Assembly: GCA_002368155.1 (NCBI GenBank)
Contig: AP018180.1
Span: 6,404,908-6,468,907, forward strand
DNA: 64,000 nt
Source of the DNA: Nostoc carneum NIES-2107
GTDB lineage: Bacteria > Cyanobacteriota > Cyanobacteriia > Cyanobacteriales > Nostocaceae
Direction of reading: 5' to 3'
The notes below the pieces were generated by a model. It saw only the letters and a program-made list of their open reading frames with translations, did no database searches and was not told the origin of the DNA. Position numbers and translations under genes: made by a program. Shown here piece after piece: positions 17,677-27,820 of the stretch (its first letter is position 1; every line of letters starts with the position of its first letter).

Positions 17677-19293
17677 GTGAGTGCAAGTAAAACAATGACA
17701 AAAGCATTCTGGGGTCTTTTAAAGATTAGTCCATTGGTGATGGCGGCTACATTTGTGGCTGCTAACAGTACCTTGGCGGCGGAAGTTAATGAACCTGTAA
17801 ATGGTGTCGCTCAGCTTTCCCAAGATTCTATGGGTCAAGTTACATCAGTTTCACAGTTTTCTGATGTGCAACCTACAGATTGGGCATTCCAAGCTTTACA
17901 ATCCTTAGTTGAGCGCTATGGCTGTATAGCAGGTTATCCTAACGGCACTTATCGTGGTAACCGCGCGTTGACTCGTTATGAATTCGCCGCAGGTTTAAAT
18001 GCTTGTTTAGATCGGGTGAATGAGTTGATTGCTACAGCTACTGCTGACTTGGTAACGAAACAAGACTTAGCTACTTTACAGCGCTTACAAGAAGAATTTT
18101 CTGCGGAATTAGCTACTTTACGTGGTCGTGTAGATTCTTTAGAAGCACGTACTGCGGAACTAGAAGCAAATCAATTTTCTACAACAACGAAGCTAGTTGG
18201 GGAAGCTATTTTCAGCGTATCTCAGCCTTTTGGGGATACAAGAGCTGATACTGACAATAATCCCAACAATAACCCAGATTTAGACAGCAACACTGCCTTC
18301 TCTGACCGGGTACGGTTGAATTTATACAGCAGCTTCACTGGCAAAGACCAGTTGCAAATCCGATTGCAAGGTCGCAATACTGTACCTAATTCGGGTGTAA
18401 CTGGTACCAACATGACCCGCTTGGGCTATGACGGTGGTACTAATAACAGTGTTGAAATTGATAAAGTTAACTACGCTTTCAACTTCAGCGATGCAGTACG
18501 TGTAAAGATTGATGCAACTGGTGCTGAGTTGAATGAAAACGTTTACAACTTCAACCCTGACTTTGCTAGTTCTGGGAAAGGTGCTTTATCCGCCTACGGA
18601 CGATTTAGTCCTATCTATCGCCAAGCTGGTAACGGTGCGGGTATAACTGTTAATTTCAATCCTAAAGGCCCTTTGACCTTGAGTGCTGCTTACTTTGCTC
18701 AAGGGGTAAATACTCCGAATAATCCAGCAGATGGTAATGGGCTATTTAATGGTAGTAATACCTTCTTTGGGCAGATAGCTTTCAAGCCAAGCCAAGCTTT
18801 GAATGTTGGATTTAGCTATGCCCGTACATATCAAACCAATCCCAGCCTCTTCCAAGGGATAGGAAGTGCTTTTGCGAATAATCCCTTTGCTGGTGCGCGG
18901 ACTGAAGCTAACCACTATGGTGTACAAGCTACTTTCCAACTTAGCTCTCAATTAGCTTTGAGTGGTTGGGGCGGTTACACAACTGCTGATGCGGTAACTG
19001 GTGCTGCTAGAAGTGCAGATGCTTGGTATTGGGCTGGTTCACTAGCTGTCAGAGACTTTGGTCGTAAAGGTAACGTCTTGGGTGTGATTTTCGGTCAACC
19101 ACCGAAAGTAACTGGTGGTGATAATATTGCTTCAGAATCTGGCACCTCTTATCATCTAGAGGGTCTATACAAGTTGAATGTATCTGACAATATTCAAGTT
19201 ACCCCAGGTTTGTTGGTGATCTTTAACCCAGAGCATAACGACAATAACAACACCATTTACGTGGGCACTCTACGTACTACTTTCACCTTCTAA
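17677..19293 (+). CDS. SLH-domain OprB-type outer membrane porin
   Basis: This is the cyanobacterial porin type with a signal peptide (about 1-35), one SLH domain (about 63-115: FSDVQPTDWAFQALQSLVER, then YPNGTYRGNRALTRYEFAAG), a short coiled coil (about 118-165) and a C-terminal beta barrel of the OprB family ending in TLRTTFTF. The SLH domain holds peptidoglycan-linked polymer and the barrel forms a channel for small solutes, including inorganic ions. The frame opens with GTG at 17677; an ATG at 17695 is an equally good start for the signal peptide. The final Phe is the usual outer-membrane sorting signal. Confidence 0.92.
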   Translation: MSASKTMTKAFWGLLKISPLVMAATFVAANSTLAAEVNEPVNGVAQLSQDSMGQVTSVSQFSDVQPTDWAFQALQSLVERYGCIAGYPNGTYRGNRALTRYEFAAGLNACLDRVNELIATATADLVTKQDLATLQRLQEEFSAELATLRGRVDSLEARTAELEANQFSTTTKLVGEAIFSVSQPFGDTRADTDNNPNNNPDLDSNTAFSDRVRLNLYSSFTGKDQLQIRLQGRNTVPNSGVTGTNMTRLGYDGGTNNSVEIDKVNYAFNFSDAVRVKIDATGAELNENVYNFNPDFASSGKGALSAYGRFSPIYRQAGNGAGITVNFNPKGPLTLSAAYFAQGVNTPNNPADGNGLFNGSNTFFGQIAFKPSQALNVGFSYARTYQTNPSLFQGIGSAFANNPFAGARTEANHYGVQATFQLSSQLALSGWGGYTTADAVTGAARSADAWYWAGSLAVRDFGRKGNVLGVIFGQPPKVTGGDNIASESGTSYHLEGLYKLNVSDNIQVTPGLLVIFNPEHNDNNNTIYVGTLRTTFTF

Positions 19294-19434
19294 GATTGCC
19301 AACCTATTAACATTCACCTGTTGGGTGGGGATTTTTCCTACCCAATCAGAGATGGAAAAAATATTGTGCTCAAAATCAAAACCGCTGCGGCTTAGTGCTA
19401 AAACTGCCATTAACCTAATCCGCATCAAAATTAT

Positions 19435-19456
19435 CCCGCCTTGAGGCGGGTTTTTG
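19435..19456 (+). terminator. Terminator after the porin gene
   Basis: CCCGCC-TTGA-GGCGGG followed by TTTTTG forms a compact G+C-rich hairpin. A weaker hairpin (TTGGGT...ACCCAA, 19323-19346) precedes it. The site lies between the convergent porin and zinc-binding protein genes. Confidence 0.85.
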
Positions 19457-19471
19457 TTTGCGAAAACATGA

Positions 19472-19804
19472 CTACATCGGTTTAATATCTCTTTGATTAG
19501 ACAGATCTATTGGTGGGCGATCGCTACTCCAAGCCCACCATGCATTACCACAATGACAATTGTAAAATTCCTGCCATTTGCGGCGATGGTCTTCTGTCAT
19601 CACAGGCGATCGCCGATTTAACCAAACTTGTAATGCTTCTCGGCTACTAGACTTGCAGTTTGGACAGCAAAACTGATGAGCGTGAATTGCGTTATTCGTC
19701 CATTCAGGCGGGGTGGGGGCGAAAGCTTCCATGTAGTTAAAATTTAATTTTTCATGGTTATCCAAAACTTTCAGATTTTGAACTTCTATGACAACGGGTA
19801 CCAT
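19472..19804 (-). CDS. Small cyanobacterial protein with a zinc-ribbon-like Cys pattern
   Basis: The product has up to 110 residues. Its core contains CCPNCKSSSREALQVWLNRR and NCHCGNAWWAWSSDRPPI, that is two CxxC/CxC pairs about 36 residues apart, which would suit a single structural zinc. The family is unnamed as far as I can tell. The start is uncertain: the ATG at 19804 adds a stretch (MVPVVIEVQNLKVLDNHEKL) that may not be translated, while an ATG at 19732 begins MEAFAPTPPEWTN just before the Cys core. No partner is suggested by the neighbours. Confidence 0.65.
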   Translation of the reverse strand: MVPVVIEVQNLKVLDNHEKLNFNYMEAFAPTPPEWTNNAIHAHQFCCPNCKSSSREALQVWLNRRSPVMTEDHRRKWQEFYNCHCGNAWWAWSSDRPPIDLSNQRDIKPM

Positions 19805-19986
19805 ATAATCCCGCTACACTACACACTTACTTGATTGATGACTCTGATAACTGTGTTTGTTTCTTTGACAAATAATAATGTGCAGAGGGTCTCATGTGAT
19901 TAACTATTACAAATCAAAGGTTAGCACGAAAAGTTAATTTTTTGCATAATTGAATACTATGCATATCATGGCTAATTATTAAATTT

Positions 19987-20592
19987 ATGGAGCCAACCGC
20001 CGAAATTCGTCGTTTGTTAGATGTAATGCCTGCTTCTGCACGAATGCTAACCAAAATCGTCAGTAAGCCCCAACAAGCGAAGGTAATTGATGCTTCCTTT
20101 CCGCTCCCTTGGAATCAAGAGCGGCCAATCAATATTAATTTTGACTTATGGTTTCGTCTGGGGAAATCACAACGAGATTTGTTATTGTTGCAAATGGTTA
20201 GCTGGTTAACGGGGGTGAAGTGGTTCAAACCTGATATTTATCAAGGTGTACTTGTCGCAGGGTTGGTAGGTGGATTAGTCGAATCAACACAGTCTGATGT
20301 TGTAGGTGTTGCGATCGCAGTTGGCTTAAGTGCGATCGCAGGTTTTCGCATCTGGCGCACAAACCAATCTCCAGAGTTAGAGTTAGAGGCTGATGCAGCA
20401 GCAATTCGCATTGCTGGGCGGCGAGGTTACTCAGAATCAGAAGCTGCAGAACATTTGTTATCTGCAATTGAAGCAGTAGCTAAGATTGAGGGGCGTTCTG
20501 GCTTAAGTTTTAACGAATTGATTCGTTGTCAAAACTTACGGGCGATCGCAGGTTTATCACCTGTGGGGTTACCAAAAAATTATATGAAGTAG
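19987..20592 (+). CDS. DUF3318 membrane-associated protein
   Basis: I recognise the DUF3318 family of cyanobacteria from RRLLDVMPASARMLTKIVSK, the FPLPWNQERPININFDLWFR segment and QRDLLLLQMVSWL. Two hydrophobic stretches (about 86-102 and 104-118) suggest a hairpin in the membrane. ELEADAAAIRIAGRRGYSE near the C-terminus resembles the ExxxD helix of membrane metalloproteases, but the HExxH motif is absent, so protease activity is not supported. The gene is monocistronic. Function is unknown. Confidence 0.75.
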   Translation: MEPTAEIRRLLDVMPASARMLTKIVSKPQQAKVIDASFPLPWNQERPININFDLWFRLGKSQRDLLLLQMVSWLTGVKWFKPDIYQGVLVAGLVGGLVESTQSDVVGVAIAVGLSAIAGFRIWRTNQSPELELEADAAAIRIAGRRGYSESEAAEHLLSAIEAVAKIEGRSGLSFNELIRCQNLRAIAGLSPVGLPKNYMK

Positions 20593-21180
20593 CACAAAGC
20601 TGGAATTTGCTGGCAATTAATTAGTCTTGTTACGCGCTGACATGGGGAATGCGATCGCTTTCCTCAAAAGCTTTTATTACTTTCTGCAAAGAATAAATAG
20701 TGGGCAACCCTTATTTATAAGTAACTATGCAAATTAAATGCGTAATAGCGTATCAAAATTCAATTATAAACTTTTTTATATATAGATATTAATGCATTAT
20801 TACTGCATGGTAATATTCTCCACAAAGCTTAGTTTTCGTAGTTGATTATTCAACCAAGACTTTATTATCTCGGCATTCAAAGAATTGAATTTAAAATTCG
20901 ATTCTTAATTTTAGTTGCCTGAATAAAGATATTTATCAGAATTTGCTTTCCTCCAAATTCTAATAAATATTCATAGTTAATCAGGAATTGAACTGTGATT
21001 TAGTTAAGTGAATCCGAATTATCAGGGAATTTATATCTTCCTTTGATAAAATTGTCTTTGCCTTTTTTAAATAAAAAACTTATGCATATAAATGGCATAA
21101 GTTAACCAGAGTATTGCTTTGACAGAATATATTGCATTTTCATAATTAGCCTGTTTTGAAATATCAGAACAAGGAAAACA
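20593..21180. other. AT-rich intergenic region before the di-haem peroxidase gene
   Basis: Nearly 590 bp with few G/C, including several ATTAAT and TTAAAT tracts. Only AAGGAAA just before 21181 is interpretable, as the ribosome site of the next gene. No small gene is supported. Confidence 0.45.
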
Positions 21181-22524
21181 ATGATGCTGAGAAAAAAAAT
21201 CTGGTTATCTGCAACCTTGATTTGTATAGTTGTGGTTGTGAGCAGTTGGATGGGCAATGTTATGGCCCAAAGTCCTTTTTTTAACCACCAATATCTCTCT
21301 ACCAAAGAACAATTAGGCAAGTCTATATTTTTTGACGAACAACTCTCAATTAAGCAGCCCCAAGCCTGTGCAGTATGCCACGACCCCAAAGTAGGTTGGA
21401 CAGGTGCACAGCAGGATATCAACAAGTTGGGGTCAGTTTACGAAGGTTCCATTAAAGATAGATTTGGCAACCGCAAGCCACCTAGTTCAGCCTATGCTAC
21501 CCTTAGTCCCGGTTTCCATTTTTCAGAAGAAAATGGACAGCGAGTATTTATTGGTGGTAACTTTTGGGATGGTCGTGCTACAGGTAAAAAGTTAGGCAGT
21601 CCGGCGGCCGATCAAGCACAAGGGCCTTTCCTGAACCCATTGGAACAAGGGCTTCCAGATAATGCTTGCGTTGTTTACAAGGTTTGCACTTCAAGATCCT
21701 ATCCTGTGGCTTTTACTGATGTCTGGGGATACGATGCGTGTCAAATTGACTGGCCTAGCAATGTGAGAAAAGTTTGTAAACAAGAAGGTGTCACTGTCCA
21801 ACTTTCTGCTGCTGATAGAAGTAAAGTCAATCAAGCCTATGACAACATAGCACTCTCTATTGCCGCTTTTGAGGGATCTGCCGAATCAAATGCCTTCACA
21901 TCTAAATATGATTACTACACAGCAAGAAAGGTAGACTTAACTTCAGAAGAAAAAAGAGGTCTGAACCTATTTAGAAATAAAGCGCGATGTTTCCAGTGTC
22001 ACACCTTAGACAGAGGGACAAAAGGCGAACCAGCTGTCTTCACTGACTTCACCTATGACAACATTGGTGTGCCTAGAAACCCTGATAATCCTTGGTACAA
22101 TTCGCCATTTAACTCTCTTGGTAAAGAGTGGGTAGATTTGGGATTAGGTGGCTTCCTGGCTTCCAGGCCAGATTATCAAACCTTTGCAGAGTCGAACAAG
22201 GGTAAACAAAAGGTGCCAACCTTACGCAACGTGGCTAAACGACCCCATCCCAACTTTGCCAAGGCATATATGCACAATGGCTACTTTAAGACACTAAAGC
22301 AAGTGGTGCATTTCTATAACACACGAGATCTCAAACCTACTTGCGCCGATCCTTTCACTCGAGTAGAGGATGCTATAGCTAACAAATGCTGGCCTGCACC
22401 CGAAGTTACTGATAACGTTAATAAGACCGAACTTGGTAATCTTCTACTCAGCCATCAAGAAGAAGAGGATCTTGTCGCCTTTTTGAAAACTCTGGATGAC
22501 GGCTATAAGCTCAAAAATCACTAA
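21181..22524 (+). CDS. Di-haem cytochrome c peroxidase / MauG family protein
   Basis: A signal peptide (about 1-29, ending VMAQ) exports the protein to the periplasm or lumen. Two c-type haem sites are visible: CAVCH (Cys63, Cys66, His67) and CFQCH (Cys270, Cys273, His274). FDEQLSIKQPQACAVCHDP and the later VPTLRNVAKRPHPNFAKAYM and HNGYFKTLKQVVHFYNTRD segments are typical of the CcpA/MauG family. These enzymes reduce hydrogen peroxide or oxidise protein side chains. At 447 residues it is longer than a simple bacterial CCP (about 330), with an extra Cys-containing insertion (about 160-205). Which reaction it runs cannot be read from the sequence. Confidence 0.87.
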   Translation: MMLRKKIWLSATLICIVVVVSSWMGNVMAQSPFFNHQYLSTKEQLGKSIFFDEQLSIKQPQACAVCHDPKVGWTGAQQDINKLGSVYEGSIKDRFGNRKPPSSAYATLSPGFHFSEENGQRVFIGGNFWDGRATGKKLGSPAADQAQGPFLNPLEQGLPDNACVVYKVCTSRSYPVAFTDVWGYDACQIDWPSNVRKVCKQEGVTVQLSAADRSKVNQAYDNIALSIAAFEGSAESNAFTSKYDYYTARKVDLTSEEKRGLNLFRNKARCFQCHTLDRGTKGEPAVFTDFTYDNIGVPRNPDNPWYNSPFNSLGKEWVDLGLGGFLASRPDYQTFAESNKGKQKVPTLRNVAKRPHPNFAKAYMHNGYFKTLKQVVHFYNTRDLKPTCADPFTRVEDAIANKCWPAPEVTDNVNKTELGNLLLSHQEEEDLVAFLKTLDDGYKLKNH

Positions 22525-22545
22525 TAATTTAGTGGCAAAATTTTT

Positions 22546-22576
22546 TAGGTTGGACTCCTATTTTGGGGCCAACCTA
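22546..22576 (+). terminator. Possible terminator after the peroxidase gene
   Basis: TAGGTTGG (22546-22553) pairs with CCAACCTA (22569-22576) over a 15-base loop. Only a broken T-rich tract follows, so strength is uncertain. Confidence 0.5.
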
Positions 22577-22673
22577 TCTTCATATTTTTATTTAAATTGC
22601 TGTGATAGAGATGCAGGTACAGCCTCATTCTTGATTAAGTTATTTTATGTGGCACTATCTATCAAATAGTCAG

Positions 22674-23927
22674 CTATTTAACATCAGTGACTCGCCAGCT
22701 AAGTTTCAAGTTAACCCAGAAGTTCCAAATGGTAGCGACTGCGATCGCAATTAAGTTGGCGATGTAGCGGTTAGGCAGGACGAAGTTAAATACTAGATTT
22801 AAAATCAATACATTTAATACCAATCCCGCCAAACAAATTACATTAAATTTTAAAAAGCGCTTCAACCGTTGTCGCCATTCCTGCTGTTGCATGGAAACAT
22901 CAGCGAATGTCCAAGCATCATTCCACAAGAAGTTATTGAAAATTGCAATTTCTCCAGCAATGATTTTGCTACGAGTTAGGGGTAAAGCTAAGGTTGTAGG
23001 GTCACTGAGCAAATAAAGTACTGCCATATCCACAAACACGCCACTTAATCCTACCAATCCAAAGCGCAGAAATCGACCAATTGGGAAACCCATATTTTGA
23101 CTAAACTTGCTCACTGTTCCTAAATGTCCTGTGGAGAGACGCAACTTTAGCAGGTGGTGTAAGTAATCGACATATTGCTTCCATGTCACCTTGCTTTCGC
23201 CTTCTTTGCGTTCACAAAATACATAGCCTACTTCAGCAATTTCACCAACTCTTCCCCGCCCAATTACCTCTAAAAGAATTTTATATCCTACGGGGTTAAG
23301 TATTGCTCCGGCGATCGCATTCCGACGCACCATAAAATAACCACTCATGGGGTCGGAAACTCTTCCCAGTACACTGGGTAAGATAATCAATCCTAAAACT
23401 TGAGCACCACGAGACAAGAAACGCCGGACAATACTCCAACTACTAACACCGCCTCCTTCTATATGACGGCTAGCTAGTGCTAAATCTGCTCCTTGCTCAA
23501 TTTCAGTCACTAATTGCGTCAATACCTCTGGCGGATGTTGTAAATCTCCGTCAATTACTCCTAGAATACTTCCTCTTGCTGCCTGCCAACCACGAATCAC
23601 TGCTGAGGATAATCCTCTTTCCTGTTGTCGTCGCATGACGCGCAACTGTGGGTACTCCTCCATGAGAGATTTTGCTACTTCCCAAGTTCGATCTGGGCTA
23701 TCGTCATCTACCACAATCAGTTCATAGCGTCCGAGAATACACTCATCCAGTACTTGGCTCAAGATTTTGACAACATTTTTGATATTGTCACGCTCTTTAT
23801 AAGTGGGAATTACTAAAGAAAGAAAAATCGCTGCGCCATCTGTATCTACATTATTAGAAGGTGATTCAGAGATTTGTAGTTTACCAGTTGGTACTGATAA
23901 TAATGGATAATCTTGGCTTTGAGGCAT
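22674..23927 (-). CDS. GT2 glycosyltransferase fused to a GtrA-like membrane domain
   Basis: Residues about 35-265 form a family 2 glycosyltransferase of the dolichyl-phosphate mannose synthase type (SLVIPTYKERDNI, VVDDDSPDRTWEV, DGDLQHPPEVL with the metal-binding Asp). Residues about 285-410 are a GtrA-like domain with four membrane helices (FGLVGLSGVFVDMAVLYLL, IFNNFLWNDAWTF, NFWVNLKLSW). Such fusions transfer a sugar from a nucleotide to polyprenyl phosphate and may help flip it across the membrane. The next gene, divergent, encodes a GT39-like polytopic protein that could use such a lipid-linked sugar. Confidence 0.85.
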   Translation of the reverse strand: MPQSQDYPLLSVPTGKLQISESPSNNVDTDGAAIFLSLVIPTYKERDNIKNVVKILSQVLDECILGRYELIVVDDDSPDRTWEVAKSLMEEYPQLRVMRRQQERGLSSAVIRGWQAARGSILGVIDGDLQHPPEVLTQLVTEIEQGADLALASRHIEGGGVSSWSIVRRFLSRGAQVLGLIILPSVLGRVSDPMSGYFMVRRNAIAGAILNPVGYKILLEVIGRGRVGEIAEVGYVFCERKEGESKVTWKQYVDYLHHLLKLRLSTGHLGTVSKFSQNMGFPIGRFLRFGLVGLSGVFVDMAVLYLLSDPTTLALPLTRSKIIAGEIAIFNNFLWNDAWTFADVSMQQQEWRQRLKRFLKFNVICLAGLVLNVLILNLVFNFVLPNRYIANLIAIAVATIWNFWVNLKLSWRVTDVK

Positions 23928-24131
23928 GAGAGCAAAATCCAGTTAGTGCAAGAGAATATTAAAAACAGAGCATCTTGGCATTAATTCAATTTTATTATTC
24001 ATCTATAACACTGGGAATATTAATTCACCATATTTTCTAAAAAAAGTTGTATTCTTTACCTAACTTAGGTAAATATCCTCAACTTTCAGGTTAAAAAAAA
24101 TGTTAATTTTATAAAAAATAAATATGATAAT

Positions 24132-26087
24132 ATGCTTTTTATTCTGCCTATAATCTTTTGGCTAATTGTTTTTAATATTTCCCTGAAATCTCTTGGAAGT
24201 TGGCGTAAATCATTTATGTCAACTTCTATTATTTGGGGAGTTGTAATCACCTTGATTAGCGAAGTTTTAAGCCTGTTTCATCTACTTAACTTCGTAGGCA
24301 TTTTAATTGCATGGTCATTATTAAATATTTTGTTATTATTTTATCAATATTTATCACCAATTAAAACAGCAAAATACAGAAAACCGCATATTGAAACTGA
24401 TGTTGCCGTAAAAAAATATCTTAAAATCTCATCTGTCATAAAAATATTGTTATTTGGGATATTTTGTATTATCGTTACTGTTGGTTTAATTGCTATTATT
24501 GCACCACCAAATAATTGGGATTCAATGGACTATCACATGACTCGTGTTGTGCATTGGATACAAAATAATAGTTTTGAGCATTACCCCACAAGTTACACAC
24601 CACAACTATATCAGAACCCTTGGTCAGAGTTTGTCATTCTGCATTTTCAAATTTTAAGCGGTACTGATTACTGTGCTAACTTAGTTCAATGGTTTAGTAT
24701 GCTTGGTTGCACAATAGGAGTCTCATTAATTGCACAAAAACTAAGCGCAGACTTACGAGGTCAGGTTTTTGCTGCTGTGATTAGTGCCACGATTCCTATG
24801 GGGATATTGCAAGCATCAAGTACTCAAAATGATTATGTATTGTCATTTTGGTTAGTCTGTCTTGCTTATTATGTTCTCCATTCAATACAAGAGAGAGTAA
24901 GAACTAGCTGGACTAATTTATGCCTAATTGGAAGTAGTGTAGGATTAGCAATTTTAACTAAAGGAACAGCTTACTTTTATGTACTGCCATTTTTAATTTG
25001 GCTAGGTATATCTGAAATCAAATATTTACGTTTTAAGGTCTGGCAGTCTGGAATAGTAGTAGGTAGTCTGGCTTTATGTTTAAACTTTGCTCATTATTTA
25101 CGTAATTACAATTTATTTGGCTCGCCATTAGGAGAACCTAGTACCTATAAAAACGAAATATTTGGTATTAATGTCCTAATTTCTAACATATTCAGAAATT
25201 TAGCTCTGCACATTGGAACACCTATTGGTTTATGGAATGGTATAGCAAATAAATTAATTCAAATCATACATATATTTATCGGGCTAGATGTTAACGATCC
25301 ACGCATCACTTTTTCTAAAACATTTTTTGTTCCAGGAGGTTGGTCAACTCTAGGATTGCCTGGAAACGAAAACAGTGCTGGTAATTTATTACATTTATGT
25401 ATAATATTATTGTGTATAGTTATTTATATAGCTAAAAAAAGATATAAAAAAAGTGATTACATATTAAGTTATTTACTGAGCGTGATCAGTACATTTTGTT
25501 TATTTTGCTATTTAGTCAAATGGCAAGCATGGAATAGCCGTCTGCACCTACCATTTTTTGTATTATTAGCTCCTTTCTTGGGTGTGATATTATCCCAAAT
25601 CAAAAAGCCAAAAATGGCGTTATCTTTAGTAATTATTTTATTAATATCATCATTTCCCTGGTTATTTGTTAATAAATATAGACCTATAATTGATAGCCAT
25701 AATATTTTTCAGACTAACCGAATTGAGCAATATTTTAGCAATAGACCTTACCTTAAAGAACCATATGTTGGAGCAGTTAATTTCTTACAGTCAAAAGACT
25801 GCTCAAATATTGGTTTGTCATTAGGTAACGATCCGTGGGAATATCCTTACTGGGCAATTTGGCAGGATATGAAGAAACAAACAGTAAAAATGCAATATGT
25901 AAATGTTACTAATATCTCTGCTCAACTCAGTAACCAATATCCCTATAAAGATTTTATACCTTGTGCAATTATTACTATGGAAACAAAAAGAAGCAAGTTA
26001 GAAAAATCTCCAGAGATGACTGTCAAAGGCACAACTTATATTAGAGCAGGTGATTTCCCTCCAGTAGGCGTTTTTCTCCCCAAATAG
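24132..26087 (+). CDS. Polytopic membrane glycosyltransferase-like protein (GT39/ArnT-like)
   Basis: The 651-residue protein has about a dozen hydrophobic segments and a polar first loop with NNWDSMDYHMTRVVHWIQNN, which resembles the acidic Asp-Xaa-Xaa motif of GT-C enzymes that use polyprenyl-phosphate sugars. The last ~140 residues are a soluble domain (NRPYLKEPYVGAVNFLQSKD). GT-C membership is inferred from topology and this loop, not from a clear signature. The gene and its 200-bp upstream region are clearly more A+T-rich than flanking genes, consistent with transfer. It may act with the GT2-GtrA protein encoded divergently. Confidence 0.6.
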   Translation: MLFILPIIFWLIVFNISLKSLGSWRKSFMSTSIIWGVVITLISEVLSLFHLLNFVGILIAWSLLNILLLFYQYLSPIKTAKYRKPHIETDVAVKKYLKISSVIKILLFGIFCIIVTVGLIAIIAPPNNWDSMDYHMTRVVHWIQNNSFEHYPTSYTPQLYQNPWSEFVILHFQILSGTDYCANLVQWFSMLGCTIGVSLIAQKLSADLRGQVFAAVISATIPMGILQASSTQNDYVLSFWLVCLAYYVLHSIQERVRTSWTNLCLIGSSVGLAILTKGTAYFYVLPFLIWLGISEIKYLRFKVWQSGIVVGSLALCLNFAHYLRNYNLFGSPLGEPSTYKNEIFGINVLISNIFRNLALHIGTPIGLWNGIANKLIQIIHIFIGLDVNDPRITFSKTFFVPGGWSTLGLPGNENSAGNLLHLCIILLCIVIYIAKKRYKKSDYILSYLLSVISTFCLFCYLVKWQAWNSRLHLPFFVLLAPFLGVILSQIKKPKMALSLVIILLISSFPWLFVNKYRPIIDSHNIFQTNRIEQYFSNRPYLKEPYVGAVNFLQSKDCSNIGLSLGNDPWEYPYWAIWQDMKKQTVKMQYVNVTNISAQLSNQYPYKDFIPCAIITMETKRSKLEKSPEMTVKGTTYIRAGDFPPVGVFLPK

Positions 26088-26171
26088 GAGCATTGAAATA
26101 ATTTAATCGCAAGTATTAAGATTTTACTGACAAAATTAATAAAGAATTTTCCTAATACTTTTGAGATTAAT

Positions 26172-27308
26172 GTGCTAATCACTACTTTTGAAGTTATTCT
26201 CGACCGTGCCCTTAGCGGGGATGATATATCTCCTGCAGAGGGAGTGGTATTGTTAAAACAAACAGATCCAGAAGCGATCGCAGCTATTCACAACGCAGCC
26301 GATCAACTCCGCCGTCTGCAAGCAGGTGATACAGTCACTTACGTAATTAACCGCAATATTAACTTTACTAACATTTGCGAGCAGCACTGTAGTTTTTGTG
26401 CATTCCGGCGGGATGATGGTGATGAAGGTGCTTACTGGTTAGATGGGGCACAAATTTTGGAAAAAGCTACAGATGGTGTACGGCGAGGTGCAACGGAAAT
26501 CTGTATGCAGGGAGGGTTAAACCCACAAGCTAAAATCAACGGTAAATCTCTGCCTTATTATCTCAAGTTGGTAGAAACCATTAAGCAGGAATTTCCCCAT
26601 GTACACTTGCACGCTTTCTCGCCTCAAGAAGTGCAATTTATCGCTAGAGTTGATGGGCTAAATTATGCTGATGTGATTGCGGCTTTGCGAGACGCTGGTG
26701 TAGGCTCAATGCCAGGAACTGCAGCTGAGGTGCTAGATGATGAAGTACGGCGAGTACTTTGTCCAGAGAAGATTGATACAGCTACTTGGCTAGAAATTGT
26801 CAGTACAGCGCATCAATTAGGCTTGCACACTACCAGCACTATGCTTTCTGGACATATTGAAAGCGCAGAACAGCAAATAGGACATTTAGCAAAATTGCGA
26901 TCGCTGCAAAAAACTGCGATTGATAATGGCTATCCTGCCAAAATCACAGAGTTTATTTTATTACCTTTTGTTGGGCAAGAAGCACCCAAGCCTTTACGCC
27001 GCCGTGTAGGACGCGATCAACCGATTTTACAGGATGCGTTGTTACTGGGTGCAGTAGCACGAATTTTCTTAGGAAATTGGATACCTAACCATCAACCAAG
27101 TTGGGTAAAACTGGGTTTAGCTGGTGCAATGTCAGCCTTAGTTGCTGGTTGCAACGATATCGGCGGTACATTGATGGAAGAACATATCACCACTATGGCA
27201 GGTGCTGTGGGTGGTACCTGTATGGAAGTAGAAACATTACAAAAAGCGATCGCTTCTTTAGGACGACCTTTTCAACAAAGAGATACTCTCTATCAGTCAT
27301 TATGCTGA
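26172..27308 (+). CDS. cofH: FO synthase subunit 2 (7,8-didemethyl-8-hydroxy-5-deazariboflavin synthase)
   Basis: CofH is a radical SAM enzyme which, with CofG, joins tyrosine and a ribitylated pyrimidine to give the deazaflavin 8-HDF (FO), the antenna of some cyanobacterial photolyases. The 378-residue sequence has the 4Fe-4S motif CEQHCSFC (Cys69, Cys73, Cys76), [20 protein letters not shown] and [15 protein letters not shown] and MQGGLNP with AAVLDD-like text place it in CofH rather than CofG or MqnC. The frame starts with GTG at 26172 with no clear ribosome site. cofG is not in the window. Confidence 0.9.
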   Translation: MLITTFEVILDRALSGDDISPAEGVVLLKQTDPEAIAAIHNAADQLRRLQAGDTVTYVINRNINFTNICEQHCSFCAFRRDDGDEGAYWLDGAQILEKATDGVRRGATEICMQGGLNPQAKINGKSLPYYLKLVETIKQEFPHVHLHAFSPQEVQFIARVDGLNYADVIAALRDAGVGSMPGTAAEVLDDEVRRVLCPEKIDTATWLEIVSTAHQLGLHTTSTMLSGHIESAEQQIGHLAKLRSLQKTAIDNGYPAKITEFILLPFVGQEAPKPLRRRVGRDQPILQDALLLGAVARIFLGNWIPNHQPSWVKLGLAGAMSALVAGCNDIGGTLMEEHITTMAGAVGGTCMEVETLQKAIASLGRPFQQRDTLYQSLC

Positions 27309-27424
27309 ATTTATGAGCAGAATTTCAGAGTTCAGAGTTCATCCTTCAGCCTTGCTCATGATCCCCAAGATACCAATCCAAGATAGTATTGACGTTGATT
27401 TATGAGTTGTTTTACTTAATGCTT

Positions 27425-27820
27425 ATGAAGCGCTATTGGTCGCGTCTGCTTGCTCTGCTTTTGGTTGTAAGCATCAGCTTAATGGGCTGTTCTAGTCCTG
27501 ATAGTTTGACAGGGGATTATCGTCAAGACACCTTAGCGGTAGTCGGGATTTTGAGAAATGTCCTAGAGTTATCAGAAGACTCACCAAATAAAGCAGCAGT
27601 TCAAACAGAAGCGCGTCAAAAAATAAACGATTTTTCAGCTCGTTACCAACGGTCTAACTCTGTCTCTACTTTAAGCTCTTTTACCACGATGCGAACAGCT
27701 TTAAATTCCTTAGCTGGACATTATAGCTCCTACCCAAATCGCCCCGTGCCACAAAAGCTCAAAGACCGTCTAGAACAAGAGTTTAATCAGGTAGAAGCAG
27801 CGCTGAAACGTGGTGCTTAA
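27425..27820 (+). CDS. psb27: Photosystem II assembly lipoprotein Psb27
   Basis: Psb27 is a lumenal lipoprotein that binds immature photosystem II before the Mn cluster is assembled and takes part in its repair. The protein has a lipoprotein signal ending SLMGC (Cys22 from this start), then LTGDYRQDTLAVVGILRNVL and a four-helix bundle with YSSYPNRPVPQKLKDRLEQE. I chose the ATG at 27425 (MKRYWSRLLA); an ATG two codons upstream is also possible, and the longer TTG-started frame adds a non-signal leader. Length of about 131 is usual. It adds to the photosystem genes of this window. Confidence 0.93.
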   Translation: MKRYWSRLLALLLVVSISLMGCSSPDSLTGDYRQDTLAVVGILRNVLELSEDSPNKAAVQTEARQKINDFSARYQRSNSVSTLSSFTTMRTALNSLAGHYSSYPNRPVPQKLKDRLEQEFNQVEAALKRGA

